A stretch of 64,000 bases of DNA. It comes from an uncultured Woeseiaceae bacterium (GTDB lineage Bacteria > Pseudomonadota > Gammaproteobacteria > Steroidobacterales > Woeseiaceae). The number at the start of each line of letters is the position of its first letter. Position 1 is the stretch's first letter. This document shows, piece after piece, positions 1 through 9,064 of the stretch. The translations under genes were made by a program, and so were the position numbers. The DNA lies in contig CALZJH010000006.1 in assembly GCA_945787845.1 (NCBI GenBank), positions 124,001 to 188,000 on the forward strand, written 5' to 3'. The notes beneath the pieces are model-generated. The model was not told the origin of the DNA. It made no database searches and saw only the letters and a program-made list of their open reading frames with translations.

Positions 1-272
1 GCTTCACGCTCGTCGTTGAGTGCGCGCTTCGCGACAAAGCCGACGGCCGAGCCACTTTCGATCCTGAACTGGAGCGGCCATTGCGTCGTTGCGAGCAATT
101 CGCCGCGGTTCACGTAATGACGCGTGCGAACGCCCTGCTCTTGCGACGTGCCGACGTGACTCGCCTGGGGCGTCACCACCATCAGCCGTGCCGCGTCCTG
201 ACTGCCGCCGGCATCCGCCGGCTGAATGCCAGCCAACACAAGACAGAGTAATACTGCCGTCAAGTACCTCAT
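1..272 (-). CDS. Secreted protein of unknown function (partial, runs off left edge)
   Basis: An open frame starts with ATG at 272 and runs off the left edge, giving about 90 residues with no stop. A strong purine-rich ribosome site (GGGGAGAAGGG) lies just upstream. The N-terminus is a typical signal peptide (MRYLTAVLLCLVLAGI, cleavage likely after PADA), so the protein is exported. The visible end, with a GFVAKRAL stretch, loosely resembles the last strand of bacterial SH3-like domains, but this is weak. The gene lies downstream of, and on the same strand as, the S9 peptidase gene, separated by about 100 bases, so it may be a separate unit or the last gene of that operon. The function is unknown. 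Confidence 0.6.
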   Translation of the reverse strand, partial: MRYLTAVLLCLVLAGIQPADAGGSQDAARLMVVTPQASHVGTSQEQGVRTRHYVNRGELLATTQWPLQFRIESGSAVGFVAKRALNDERE

Positions 273-370
273 AAGCCCTTCTCCCCTACAGAAACAGAAT
301 TTTCCTTATTTGTACTCAGTCTATACCGTGTACAAGGGACCGCAAGGCAGGAAGCGGCCTCGCGGCCGGA

Positions 371-2302
371 TCAGGGCATCAGGTGCTTGTCGAGAAACCG
401 GATTAGCGGGTCGTAGAGAAGCTCTGCCTCTTTAACATAATTAAAGCCGTGCCCGACGTCGTCTATAACGACAAAGTCCGGATCGGTTCCCTGCAGCCGC
501 ATCAGCATGCGCAGTCGCCAGCTGTGCTCAATGTCGACGATCCGGTCCCGGGTTCCGTGGGCCAGGAATACCGGGCGCCTGATTTCCCGGTATCGATACA
601 CGGGCGAGTTGGACGTCTGCTCTTCGTAGTCGAGGTCCGGGTCGCCAATGATCCGGATCAGTTCTTCGCGTAACGCGGGATTCTTGTACAGCCGCGACTG
701 TGCAAACAAGAGCGTCAGGTCGGTTACGCCTGCAAACGACGCCGCGCACTGGTACAGCTCCGGGTTCCGAATGATGCTCATGAGCGCAGAGTAACCACCA
801 TAACTCGCGCCGAAGATGCCGATCCTGTCGCGGTCCAGCTGTGGATGGGTTTGCAGTGCAAGCATCACGGCCGAGTCGATATCGTCTTCGATGCCGCGCC
901 CCCACTCACGCAGGCCCGCTTCGACAAACTCCCTGCCGTATCCGGACGAGCCACGGTAATTAACCTGCAGCACAGCATAGCCGTTGTGTGCAAGCCACTG
1001 TACGTCGCTCGAATAGTAGCGGCTGTCGCGCACACCGATCGGCCCACCGTGTGGCATCACGACAAGCGGAACCGACGCACCGCCGGCAGCCGGCAAGGTA
1101 AGAAACGCGTCCACGAGCAGGCCTTCTTCGGCCTCGATCTCCAGGACAACCGTATCGCTCAAGGTCTTACCTTCGAGCCACGGCGATAGCGAGATGACCA
1201 TCTCGCACGTATCGCTCAGTTTGTCACAACGATAAATCTCGCCGTGGTCCTTTGACGTCGATGCGCTGACAAGCAGGACATTGTCGTCATTCGCGCGGCC
1301 GATGATGACGATGCCCTTGTCGGGGAACTTCTCCTGCAGGTCGAGGAACTCCTCATGACGCTCGTCAGCCAAAAAATGATAGCGAAGCAGACCCTGCTCC
1401 GAAAAAACAACGCCGTACGGTACGGGATGGTCGTCATCGACGAGGATCCGGCCAAGGTCGAAGCGCTCGTGTTCGAAGATCACGCGCGCCAGCGTGCCGG
1501 ACTGCAGATCAAATTCAACAGCCGCTACCTTGTCAGTACTGACATTCGACAACGCATAAAGCGTTTGACCGTCCGGCGACACGCTCACCGGATGGATACT
1601 GGATTCCTTGTTGGCGACCCAGCGTTGTTCCCATTCCCCGCTACCCACGCTGCGTTGCCAGATCTCGGGTATGCCATTCTGCCGCCTCAGCCCGACGACG
1701 TAGTTGCCCGCCTGGTCCTCAACGTACTCGACGAACGCGTCGGACCCTGTATCAATCTTGTTGCGTCCCCGAAACAGGCGGTCAGACTTGTCGAAGACGT
1801 TGATTCTGTAAAGGTCGACCGCGAAGACGTCTTCGTCGTCGCGGTACCGGGCGTAGACAACCCTGTCCGGATCGTCGAGGAGCGCGTCATGCAGGTAACC
1901 CCGAACCGGATGACGCTCCCAGGCGAGCTCCGCAAGGTCGCCATGTTCGTCCAGCCCCAGCTTGCTCGAATACAACCTCGAGCGTCCGGTGTCGCGGTTG
2001 TACGCTCTCAGGACAAGCGTGTTCTCGCCGATCCACGCGATTTCCCGGATGCGCTCATCGTCACTGAAATCGAAGATCAGGACATAGCCGAGTTCCTCGT
2101 TGCCGGCATAAACCTGCTGGTCTGACTGGTAGACGAGATATTCGGCCGTCGGTGACAGCTCGACCGACCGGACCGCCGCGGATCGAAACAGGTCATAGAA
2201 GCTCAGCGCTGTAGCGTCGGTCTCCTGCGCGCTGCTTACGCTGCCAGCCAGCCCCACGAGTGCCAGCAGGCACGTGCTCGCAATGATTCTAGTCGACCGC
2301 AT
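371..2302 (-). CDS. Secreted S9-family (prolyl oligopeptidase/acylaminoacyl peptidase-type) serine peptidase
   Basis: The 643-residue protein has a signal peptide (MRSTRIIASTCLLALVGLAG) and an N-terminal part of roughly 370 residues expected to form the beta-propeller of this family. The C-terminal alpha/beta-hydrolase domain carries a clear catalytic triad: nucleophile Ser in GASYGGYS, Asp in HGTRDRIVD and His in VGHGF. HGGP near the start of the hydrolase domain is the usual oxyanion element. It should cleave short peptides in the periplasm. The ATG overlaps the end of the preceding gene by 14 bases, making this the last gene of a 13-gene chain headed by uraH. Why a peptidase ends a purine operon is unclear; combined nitrogen scavenging is one reading. 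The family call is firm, the substrate is not known. Confidence 0.88.
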   Translation of the reverse strand: MRSTRIIASTCLLALVGLAGSVSSAQETDATALSFYDLFRSAAVRSVELSPTAEYLVYQSDQQVYAGNEELGYVLIFDFSDDERIREIAWIGENTLVLRAYNRDTGRSRLYSSKLGLDEHGDLAELAWERHPVRGYLHDALLDDPDRVVYARYRDDEDVFAVDLYRINVFDKSDRLFRGRNKIDTGSDAFVEYVEDQAGNYVVGLRRQNGIPEIWQRSVGSGEWEQRWVANKESSIHPVSVSPDGQTLYALSNVSTDKVAAVEFDLQSGTLARVIFEHERFDLGRILVDDDHPVPYGVVFSEQGLLRYHFLADERHEEFLDLQEKFPDKGIVIIGRANDDNVLLVSASTSKDHGEIYRCDKLSDTCEMVISLSPWLEGKTLSDTVVLEIEAEEGLLVDAFLTLPAAGGASVPLVVMPHGGPIGVRDSRYYSSDVQWLAHNGYAVLQVNYRGSSGYGREFVEAGLREWGRGIEDDIDSAVMLALQTHPQLDRDRIGIFGASYGGYSALMSIIRNPELYQCAASFAGVTDLTLLFAQSRLYKNPALREELIRIIGDPDLDYEEQTSNSPVYRYREIRRPVFLAHGTRDRIVDIEHSWRLRMLMRLQGTDPDFVVIDDVGHGFNYVKEAELLYDPLIRFLDKHLMP

Positions 2303-3227
2303 GAGCAGCCTCCTGGTATGACGCCTTTTCCTGCAGGTAGAACTCGGTAAATCGATCGTCCGGATAAAGGCCGTTTGTTATTTCGTAACGCCCCATGAGC
2401 TCGGGATATCTGTCCTCCAGCATGTGCAGGGCAATCACCAGACGGTCATTCAGCGACGCAGAGAATCGTTTCGATGCGCTGGATTCCAGGAGAAACGTGC
2501 CGACGTAGTTGATTGTCCCCGGCTGCACGACGAACTCCAGGTCGAATTGGTCCAGGCGAAATCCGTAGTAACCATCTCCAAAGTTCTCTGACGCATTGTC
2601 CCAGACATAGGAACCGGCTTTCGCCCTGGTCACCCGGTAGTACTGTCCCGCGCGCAACGGCTTGAACTCGATGCTATCGCCGATACTGTTGAGGCGGTTT
2701 ATCCTGACATTGGTCATCGGCTCCGTGGCATTGTAGGAAATGATGACAAGTCCCTCGTCGGGGGCAAGGTTTTCGAGATCGATGCGGTCGACGACATCCA
2801 TCTCGACATGCGCAAGCACTTTCTCGTAGGCCTGCTGGTTACCCATGTAGACCTTCAACACCCGCCCGTGGTCGAGACACTTGAATCCAGCACCGTCGGG
2901 ACTGACCAGTTTCGCTACCTCACTGACGATGGTGTCGACATAGGTCGCCCTGGCCTGCTCGACACCCCGCCACTCCCTGATGCGTTCGACGGCGGCGCGC
3001 AGTGTCTCCGCTTCGCCGGAATCGATTCGCTTGCTGGCCTGCTCGAGAAGCTCGGCCATCCTGCGTTCGTGCTTGTCACGAATCTTGTTCGAGCGCTCCA
3101 GATGCACGCTGGCGGAATTCTCGAGTTTCTCCTGGCACTTCAGGTAGGCGCGGGACGGTTCCGCATGCGCCGCAACACCTGCACACAACAACACCAGGGC
3201 GAGCGTCAGTTCTGAACGGTAGCGCAT
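2289..3227 (-). CDS. Exported protein of unknown function
   Basis: The 312-residue protein has a signal peptide (MRYRSELTLALVLLCAGVAAHA). I chose the ATG at 3227 because it overlaps the stop of the upstream gene by one base (TGATG), the arrangement used repeatedly in this operon; an in-frame start four codons earlier is possible. Residues of about 30 to 110 are charged and likely helical or coiled (KIRDKHERRMAELLEQASKR), while the C-terminal half looks beta-rich and globular. Two cysteines in the mature chain (LKCQEK and FKCLDH) could form a disulfide. I do not recognise the family. It lies between a GGT-like hydrolase and an S9 peptidase and overlaps both, so it is probably co-expressed with them. 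Confidence 0.7.
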   Translation of the reverse strand: MRYRSELTLALVLLCAGVAAHAEPSRAYLKCQEKLENSASVHLERSNKIRDKHERRMAELLEQASKRIDSGEAETLRAAVERIREWRGVEQARATYVDTIVSEVAKLVSPDGAGFKCLDHGRVLKVYMGNQQAYEKVLAHVEMDVVDRIDLENLAPDEGLVIISYNATEPMTNVRINRLNSIGDSIEFKPLRAGQYYRVTRAKAGSYVWDNASENFGDGYYGFRLDQFDLEFVVQPGTINYVGTFLLESSASKRFSASLNDRLVIALHMLEDRYPELMGRYEITNGLYPDDRFTEFYLQEKASYQEAAHAVD

Positions 3228-4927
3228 CACCGCGTGCAACTCGTTGCTGCGACTGTACCCTCCCAGTCGAGGTCGGCGACGCCCTGCCAGGCATCGCCGT
3301 CACGCGCGACGAGGTGGATCCGGCCGAAGGCCGCGTGTTGCTCGACTTGCTCCGTTTCGAAGCCGGCCGCCGTTAGCTCGCCGTCAATCTCGATCGGCCA
3401 GCCGCGTTCGGGCGTCATCTCCAGGTTGATCTTCTCGCCGTACGTTATGCGTTCGCCGGCTTCCGTCTCACCGCGTACCGGATGGACGCGCGGCAAGGCA
3501 ACCGACGTGGCCGGATCATGGCCCTGGTCCACATGCCGTGAAATGGTCTGGACGATGGCCGACAGGATGCGAATGCCGCCGGCCGCGCCCAGCGCCAGTA
3601 CCACCTCGCCATCCCGCGTCACGACCGTGGGCGCAATCGTCGTGCGGGGCCGCGAACCGGGCTTCTGGTCCGCTGCCGAAAGATAGCTGCCCATGGTCGC
3701 GGCATAGACGAACCCCAGCTCCGGCGTGATAACGCGAGACCCAAACAACGGCCCAACGGTTTGCGTAATGCTGACAATACGCCCCTCGCAATCTGCGATC
3801 GTGAAGTGGGTCGTGTGGTGGCTGTCATTTCCCCAGCGACTGCCGCTCCAGTCAGTGGCTGAGGCGAGCGCCGGCCGACTCCGTGCAGGCAACCAATCGG
3901 AGCCGGACACGCCACCGGCAGCCGGCAAGCGAATGGACGCAGCCTGTTCCGCCGCCCAGGCTTTGTCCGCGACGCGGGTGAGGTCGAGCTCGGCCCGATC
4001 ATCGGCCATGCTGTTGATCGTCAGCGACAATGCCTGGTTCATAACGGCCGCCCATTGCGACTCCGTCAACGCAGCCATGTCGATGTTTTCGAGGATGTTG
4101 AGCGCCTTCACGACGAGACCGCCGCCGGCTGGGGCTGCAAGCGAATGAACGTCGTAACCGCGATAGCCGGTCGTGATGTAGCGGCCGTCGAGAACCTCGT
4201 ATCCGGCCAGGTCGTCGGCGGTCACGTAGCCGCCGTTTGCCGCCATGTCCGCCGCAATCCGCATGGCGATCTCGCCCCGGTAGAAATCATCAGCACCGGC
4301 GTCGGCAAGGCGCGAAATGGTCCTCGCAAGTTGCGGTTGTGTCAGCAAGTCACCGGCGTCATAAGCGCTGTTGTCAGCTTCGATGAAGGCCTGTTGAAAT
4401 CCCGGATTGTCCTTGAAGTTTTCGAGGCCGTTCTCATGACGCGCGGCGGCGCCAGGCGTCAAGTGGTATCCGTCGCGAGCAATTCTCGCGGGTTCCTGCA
4501 GCAAGGCAGACCAGGGGAGCGACCCGTGCTCGACGTGGAGGCGCGCGAGTCCGGCGACGACACCGGGTGTCGCGATGGTCCCGTATCCCTGCGAGACCGG
4601 TTCGTCGGGCGGCGTGTACCCGGCCGGCACCTCGGTCATTCCGTTGTATCCCTGGTAGCGCCCGTCCGGCGACCTGACGAGAATCTGCGTGCGGCCACCG
4701 AGGTTGCTCATCGACGGCTCGACAACCGCAAGGGCGAAACCCGCCGCCACGGCTGCGTCGGCGGCATTGCCGCCCTGCTGGAGTACGGCCAGTGCCACAT
4801 CGGTCGCCACCGGATGTGCGGTTGCCGCCACGGCGTTGCCGGATCCCGGGGGCTTGCCTGCCGGCACAGACTGGCAGCCCGCAAAGAGGAGCAGAAAACC
4901 CAGCAGGGCAAGGCAAGGTCGGCTCAT
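3227..4927 (-). CDS. Gamma-glutamyltranspeptidase-family Ntn hydrolase, lipoprotein
   Basis: The 566-residue protein starts at ATG 4927, overlapping the guanine deaminase stop by one base (TGATG). It begins with a lipoprotein signal (LLLFAGC, Cys18), so the mature form is membrane-anchored outside the cytoplasm. The fold is that of gamma-glutamyltranspeptidase: an N-terminal half with GGNAADAAVA, and the autoprocessing site HHTTHF, where Thr372 would become the new N-terminal nucleophile. PAGGG and GAAGGIRI are also family motifs. However, the region that usually holds the Arg binding the glutamyl carboxylate (the RxxAP element) reads GMTEVP here, with no Arg. The true substrate may therefore not be a gamma-glutamyl compound. 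It is translationally coupled to a purine-degrading operon. Confidence 0.82.
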   Translation of the reverse strand: MSRPCLALLGFLLLFAGCQSVPAGKPPGSGNAVAATAHPVATDVALAVLQQGGNAADAAVAAGFALAVVEPSMSNLGGRTQILVRSPDGRYQGYNGMTEVPAGYTPPDEPVSQGYGTIATPGVVAGLARLHVEHGSLPWSALLQEPARIARDGYHLTPGAAARHENGLENFKDNPGFQQAFIEADNSAYDAGDLLTQPQLARTISRLADAGADDFYRGEIAMRIAADMAANGGYVTADDLAGYEVLDGRYITTGYRGYDVHSLAAPAGGGLVVKALNILENIDMAALTESQWAAVMNQALSLTINSMADDRAELDLTRVADKAWAAEQAASIRLPAAGGVSGSDWLPARSRPALASATDWSGSRWGNDSHHTTHFTIADCEGRIVSITQTVGPLFGSRVITPELGFVYAATMGSYLSAADQKPGSRPRTTIAPTVVTRDGEVVLALGAAGGIRILSAIVQTISRHVDQGHDPATSVALPRVHPVRGETEAGERITYGEKINLEMTPERGWPIEIDGELTAAGFETEQVEQHAAFGRIHLVARDGDAWQGVADLDWEGTVAATSCTR

Positions 4928-6210
4928 CAAATCTGTTCTCCATTGACATACGTGGCCGCGATATTGCGATCGTCGGCCAGTGTGATTAGCGCAAACAGCT
5001 TTTCCTCAATCGTCGACGCCGCGGCGATACGTCGTTTCGTCAGGGTAGTTCCCTCATAGTCGAGTACCACGAAGTCAGCCTCTTTGCCTGGTGTGAAGTT
5101 GCCAATCTTGTCATCGAGATACAGCGCTTCGGCAGCACCCAGCGTGGCGAGGTACAGCGCACGTGCTGCCGGCAGCGCATGTTCCTGCAGGTGCAGCACT
5201 TTGTAGGCTTCGCTTGCTGTTCTCAGCAAGGACAGGCTGGTGCCGCCGCCGACATCCGTCCCCAGCCCGCAGCGGATGCCGGCCTCGCGCATCGACGACA
5301 GGTCGAACAGGCCGCTGCCAAGGAACAGATTCGACGTCGGACAAAACGCGGCCGCACCACCGGCGGTGGCCATGCTCCTGCGATCCTGTGCATCCATGTG
5401 CAGGCAATGCGCAAACACGGCTCGCTCCCGCAGAAGGCCGTGCTGCTCATAAACATCGAGATAGCTGCGGCTGTCGGGAAACAAGCGGGCAATTTCCTCG
5501 ACCTCCTCCATGTTTTCCGCAAGATGCGTATGCACCCAGACATCCGGATATTCGCTCGCGAGACGGCCGGCGGCCGCAAGCTGCGCGGACGACGACGTCA
5601 GTGCGAAACGCGGCGTGATCGCATAGCCGAGGCGACCTTTGCCATGCCAGCGTTCGATCAGTGCTTTGCTGTCCGTGTATCCCGTGTCGGCATCGTCGCG
5701 GAGTTCCGGTGGACAGTTGCTGTCCATGAGTACCTTGCCGGCAATGAGGCGCATGCCCTTCGCCTCGGCGGCTTCGAACACGGCGTCGGCCGAATGTGCA
5801 TGCACTGTGCCGAACACGAGCGCCGTCGTCGTTCCGTTGGCGAGCATTTCGTCGACAAACGCGCGCGCCACCTCCCGCGCGTGGTCCGGGTCGGCGAATC
5901 TCGCTTCCTCGGGAAACGCATACTGATTCAGCCAGTCCAGCAGCTGGGCCCCGTAGGAGCCGATGATGTCGAGCTGCGGGAAGTGCACGTGGCAATCGAT
6001 GAAACCGGGGACGAGGAGCTTGCCGCGAAAGTCGCGTACCGGCATGTCGGCGGGCAGATCGGCCAGCAGCGCGGCTGCGTCGCCCGCATTGACGATGTGG
6101 CCGCCGTCGATGACCAGCAGGCCATCGTCGAAATACTCCCAGGTTGAGTCGTCAGCCTCCTCTCCCGGGTCGGCGAGACAGTGCATGATCGACGCACGCA
6201 GCGCCTGCAC
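4927..6210 (-). CDS. guaD: Guanine deaminase
   Basis: This 427-residue amidohydrolase converts guanine to xanthine plus ammonia in the cytoplasm, feeding the xanthine dehydrogenase encoded upstream. The metal and substrate motifs of guanine deaminases are all present: PGFIDCHVHFPQ near residue 70, HTHLAEN near 210, FAHCLHM near 250 and GTDVGGGTS near 300. The GTG start at 6210 overlaps the TAG stop of the upstream allA by one base; an ATG eight codons later is an alternative. It sits in the middle of the purine operon, directly after the last urate-pathway gene, so guanine and xanthine are drained through one transcript. Confidence 0.93.
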   Translation of the reverse strand: MQALRASIMHCLADPGEEADDSTWEYFDDGLLVIDGGHIVNAGDAAALLADLPADMPVRDFRGKLLVPGFIDCHVHFPQLDIIGSYGAQLLDWLNQYAFPEEARFADPDHAREVARAFVDEMLANGTTTALVFGTVHAHSADAVFEAAEAKGMRLIAGKVLMDSNCPPELRDDADTGYTDSKALIERWHGKGRLGYAITPRFALTSSSAQLAAAGRLASEYPDVWVHTHLAENMEEVEEIARLFPDSRSYLDVYEQHGLLRERAVFAHCLHMDAQDRRSMATAGGAAAFCPTSNLFLGSGLFDLSSMREAGIRCGLGTDVGGGTSLSLLRTASEAYKVLHLQEHALPAARALYLATLGAAEALYLDDKIGNFTPGKEADFVVLDYEGTTLTKRRIAAASTIEEKLFALITLADDRNIAATYVNGEQI

Positions 6211-6716
6211 TACAGCGCCTCCAGCACGACGAAGCGGTCGAGCATGTGCTGCTCGCAGTTTGCCTCAACGCCGCCGCGGTCAATGATCAGGAAATCCTGA
6301 CCCGCATCGAACGCGATCAGCGGCATGTGCCAGGTGCCGCGATGGTAATTGATACCCTGGCGGCCGTTGCTCACAAACGCCCGCAGATCATCTGCCTCCA
6401 CGCTCTCGCCGGGGGGCGCCACGAGAATGACCATGCGGCACGGCTTCAGCGGCACGAAGGCCTGGCTGCCCAGCGGGTGACGCTCGACCATGTCGACCCG
6501 GAGCGGCAATGCCGTCGGCGCCCGACATCGCGCGATACTGATCGCCACGTCGCCATCAGCCAGGTCGACCTTGCAGAGGTCGTCGAAACGCTGGAAACGC
6601 GCCTCGTTCATCGCGTGAGGATTGTCCTGCACGCCTTCGATCACATCGCCATAGGGCGCAAAGCGCTCACGCGTCAGCGGTTCGGGTCTGAGTGCCAGTA
6701 CGCCGGCTTCAGCCAT
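6210..6716 (-). CDS. allA: Ureidoglycolate lyase
   Basis: The 168-residue protein matches AllA, which splits ureidoglycolate into glyoxylate and urea, the last step after allantoicase. The start is placed at ATG 6716 (MAEAGVLALRPEPL), giving an 8-base overlap with the allantoicase gene and a normal length; a longer frame to 6779 is probably not used. Family signs include ERFAPYGDVI near the N-terminus, VERHPLGSQAFVP in the middle and the cupin-like GINYHRGTWHMPL segment with the conserved His residues. Its presence with allantoicase shows that allantoate is degraded by the urea-releasing route and not by allantoate amidohydrolase. Confidence 0.92.
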   Translation of the reverse strand: MAEAGVLALRPEPLTRERFAPYGDVIEGVQDNPHAMNEARFQRFDDLCKVDLADGDVAISIARCRAPTALPLRVDMVERHPLGSQAFVPLKPCRMVILVAPPGESVEADDLRAFVSNGRQGINYHRGTWHMPLIAFDAGQDFLIIDRGGVEANCEQHMLDRFVVLEAL

Positions 6717-7677
6717 GAACCTGTCCGAAGAGCCGGATACGACTGACGCCGCCATCGGGGTAGATCGACATCCGCACATGACTGACCGGGCCGACGTCCA
6801 GGAGGGCGTCGTCGAAGTAGTGTTGCTGGTCCATCTTGAGCTTCGCTTCCGGAAGCAGTGTCTGCCATTTTGGGGAGTCGTGCGTTGCGTGGTCGTCGCT
6901 GTCGAACAGTGCCGCTTCCAGGGACACCCGGTCAGGATAGTTGCCCTTGAAGTGCGCCGTATCGATCTCGGCGCGTTCGATCACGCCCGGCTGGCCCAGA
7001 GCCAGTATCACCCAGTCGTTGCCGGGGCCCCTCCGCCTGGCGGTCTCCCAGCCGTCACCCATGTTGACGCCACGGCCCGGCGCCGTGAGGTTGTGCACGC
7101 TGCCATAGTGCTCGTCGCTGCATGCGAGCGGCCTGCCGCCGTGCTCGACGGCGACGAGATCCACGTAGCCGTCGACATCGGTAAAGTCCGCCTTCACCTC
7201 GCCAAAGATGCGCAGTCGTGCAACACCGCCGTCCGGATAAATTTGCAGGCGCACGTGGGTAAACACCGTGTCATTGCGCGCATCGAGGTAGTGGTGCGAG
7301 TCGCCGGCCAGGTCCGTTTTGGGAACCAGCTCCACCCAGCCATCCTCGGGAACCTCGTCATTGCTGACGCAGGCCTCAATCGATGCCTGCGGCGGGAAAT
7401 TTCCCGTAAAGTGACTCGTATCGATATCGAAACCGTGAATAACGCCGGGCACACCGAGGCGAATCACGCAGTAATCGTGTCCCGGCTCTCGCTTGCGGCG
7501 GCTCTCCCAGCCATCCATCCACTTGCCGTGATCGTCATATTTGTCCTCGATGAACGCGGGGTCCGCGGACGCGATCAGGCGCTCTTTGGCGCCGAAGAAC
7601 TCATCCGTTGCGTAGGTAACCCGCGACCCGAGCCGAGGTTGTTCGAGCTGCACCCACTGGCTCACCTTGTGCGTCAT
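6709..7677 (-). CDS. alc: Allantoicase
   Basis: The 322-residue enzyme hydrolyses allantoate to ureidoglycolate and urea. Two homologous jelly-roll repeats are visible: the first contains GVIHGFDIDTSHFTGN, the second GVIERAEIDTAHFKGN, each followed by a segment ending in a YPDGGVARLR or YPDGGVSRIR motif. The start is ATG 7677 (MTHKVSQWV), which overlaps the OHCU decarboxylase stop (ATGA), and not the longer upstream frame, which reads as OHCU decarboxylase shadow. It is followed by allA with an 8-base overlap, matching the pathway order. Confidence 0.94.
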   Translation of the reverse strand: MTHKVSQWVQLEQPRLGSRVTYATDEFFGAKERLIASADPAFIEDKYDDHGKWMDGWESRRKREPGHDYCVIRLGVPGVIHGFDIDTSHFTGNFPPQASIEACVSNDEVPEDGWVELVPKTDLAGDSHHYLDARNDTVFTHVRLQIYPDGGVARLRIFGEVKADFTDVDGYVDLVAVEHGGRPLACSDEHYGSVHNLTAPGRGVNMGDGWETARRRGPGNDWVILALGQPGVIERAEIDTAHFKGNYPDRVSLEAALFDSDDHATHDSPKWQTLLPEAKLKMDQQHYFDDALLDVGPVSHVRMSIYPDGGVSRIRLFGQVHG

Positions 7678-8162
7678 TTGTCCACCTCCAGCGCATCGAG
7701 GCGCAGGCGTGCAATCTTGTGTATCTCGGCCAGCGCCGTTTCGAACTCCTCGTCGTAGTCGTTCTTGAGCCGCGTGCCGAAGGCTTCGAGAATCTCTGCA
7801 CGATTGCTCTGGCGCACGGCCATCACGAACGGAAACCCGAATTTCTCCTTGTACGCATCGTTGAGCGCCTCGAAACGCTCGAACTCGACCCTGGAGCACT
7901 GATCGAGGCCGGCACTGGACTGCTCTGCGGTCGACTCCGCCGTCATCTCACCGGCGACCTGCAGTTTTCCGGCGAGGTCCGGGTGTGCGCGGATGAGCGC
8001 GAGTTGCCGCTCGCGTGCGGCATTGTCAACGCAGTCCGCCATCAACTCGGCAAGGCGCCCGGAATCCTCCACACCCGCCGCGATCGCTGCGACCTGTTCG
8101 GCTACCCAGGGTGAGTGCTCATAGATACCGCCGTAACGCGCTATGAAATCATGACAGTCCAC
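7674..8162 (-). CDS. uraD: OHCU decarboxylase
   Basis: This 162-residue protein is 2-oxo-4-hydroxy-4-carboxy-5-ureidoimidazoline decarboxylase, which makes S-allantoin from the HIU hydrolase product. Diagnostic segments are YEHSPWVAEQ near residue 14, IRAHPDLAGK with the catalytic His near residue 60, and KFGFPFVMAVR near residue 107. The GTG start at 8162 overlaps the TAG stop of puuE by one base. With uraH at the head of the operon this gives the stereospecific route from 5-hydroxyisourate to allantoin. Confidence 0.94.
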   Translation of the reverse strand: MDCHDFIARYGGIYEHSPWVAEQVAAIAAGVEDSGRLAELMADCVDNAARERQLALIRAHPDLAGKLQVAGEMTAESTAEQSSAGLDQCSRVEFERFEALNDAYKEKFGFPFVMAVRQSNRAEILEAFGTRLKNDYDEEFETALAEIHKIARLRLDALEVDK

Positions 8163-9064
8163 TAGCTGGTCTCCTGCGGCGGGTGTTCCTTCCGCCAGTG
8201 TGACGCTATATCCAGTCGCGTGGCAATCCAGACGTCGTCCTGCGACGCCACGTAGTCGAGAAACTTCGCGACAGTGGCCGCGCGGCCCGGCCGACCCGCA
8301 AGCCGGCAGTGCAAGCCCACGGACATCATGCGACCGCCCTCTTCGTGCAGCGTATTGAACGTGTCCTTGAGGTAGCGGTAGAACTGCTTGCCCGAGTTGA
8401 ACCCCTGCGGGGTGGCAAAGCGCATGTCATTGGCATCGAGCGTATACGGCACCATGAGCTGCGGCTGGTCGAACGCGTAATCCCAGTAAGGAAGGTCGTC
8501 AGAATAGCAGTCGGCGTTGTAGGCGAAATCCTGTTCCGCGGCGATTCGATGACTGTTGGGGCTGCATCGGCCGAGGTACCAGCCCGCGGGACGCGCGCCG
8601 GTGGTACGTTCGTGCATCTCCATCGCCGTAGCCATGTGGGCACGCTCCGTATCTTCATCGACATGCTGATAGTCGACCCAACGATAACCATGACTGGCGA
8701 TTTCCCAGCCCGCCGCGCGCATGGCGGCGACCGCATCCGGGTTGCGCTCGAGCGCCATCGCCACGCCAAATACGGTAACGGGTACCGAATTGCGGGTGAA
8801 CAGGCGATGCAGGCGCCAGAAGCCGGCCCGCGACCCGTACTCGTAGAGCGACTCCATGTTCATGTGCCGCGCCGCTTCGATTGGCTGCGCGCCGACGATC
8901 TCCGATAGAAATGCCTCCGAGGCTGAGTCGCCGTGCAGGACGCAGTTCTCGCCGCCTTCCTCGTAATTGATGACGAACTGCAGCGCTGTGCGCGCACCGC
9001 CGGGCCAGTTGGCATCCGGCGGATGCTGCCCGTAGCCGCGCATGTCTCGTGGGTAGTCGGTCAT
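8162..9064 (-). CDS. puuE: PuuE-type allantoinase (polysaccharide deacetylase-like)
   Basis: The 300-residue protein belongs to the metal-light allantoinase group unrelated to the amidohydrolase allantoinases. It opens S-allantoin to allantoate. Typical elements are RDMRGYGQHPPDANWPGGAR at the N-terminus, INYEEGGENC, SHGYRWVDYQH and the GLHCRLAGRPGR segment. The start is ATG 9064 (MTDYPRDMRG), overlapping the puuD stop by one base (TGATG); nine extra upstream codons are possible but unlike the family. It is placed directly after the membrane urate oxidase and before uraD. Confidence 0.94.
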   Translation of the reverse strand: MTDYPRDMRGYGQHPPDANWPGGARTALQFVINYEEGGENCVLHGDSASEAFLSEIVGAQPIEAARHMNMESLYEYGSRAGFWRLHRLFTRNSVPVTVFGVAMALERNPDAVAAMRAAGWEIASHGYRWVDYQHVDEDTERAHMATAMEMHERTTGARPAGWYLGRCSPNSHRIAAEQDFAYNADCYSDDLPYWDYAFDQPQLMVPYTLDANDMRFATPQGFNSGKQFYRYLKDTFNTLHEEGGRMMSVGLHCRLAGRPGRAATVAKFLDYVASQDDVWIATRLDIASHWRKEHPPQETS

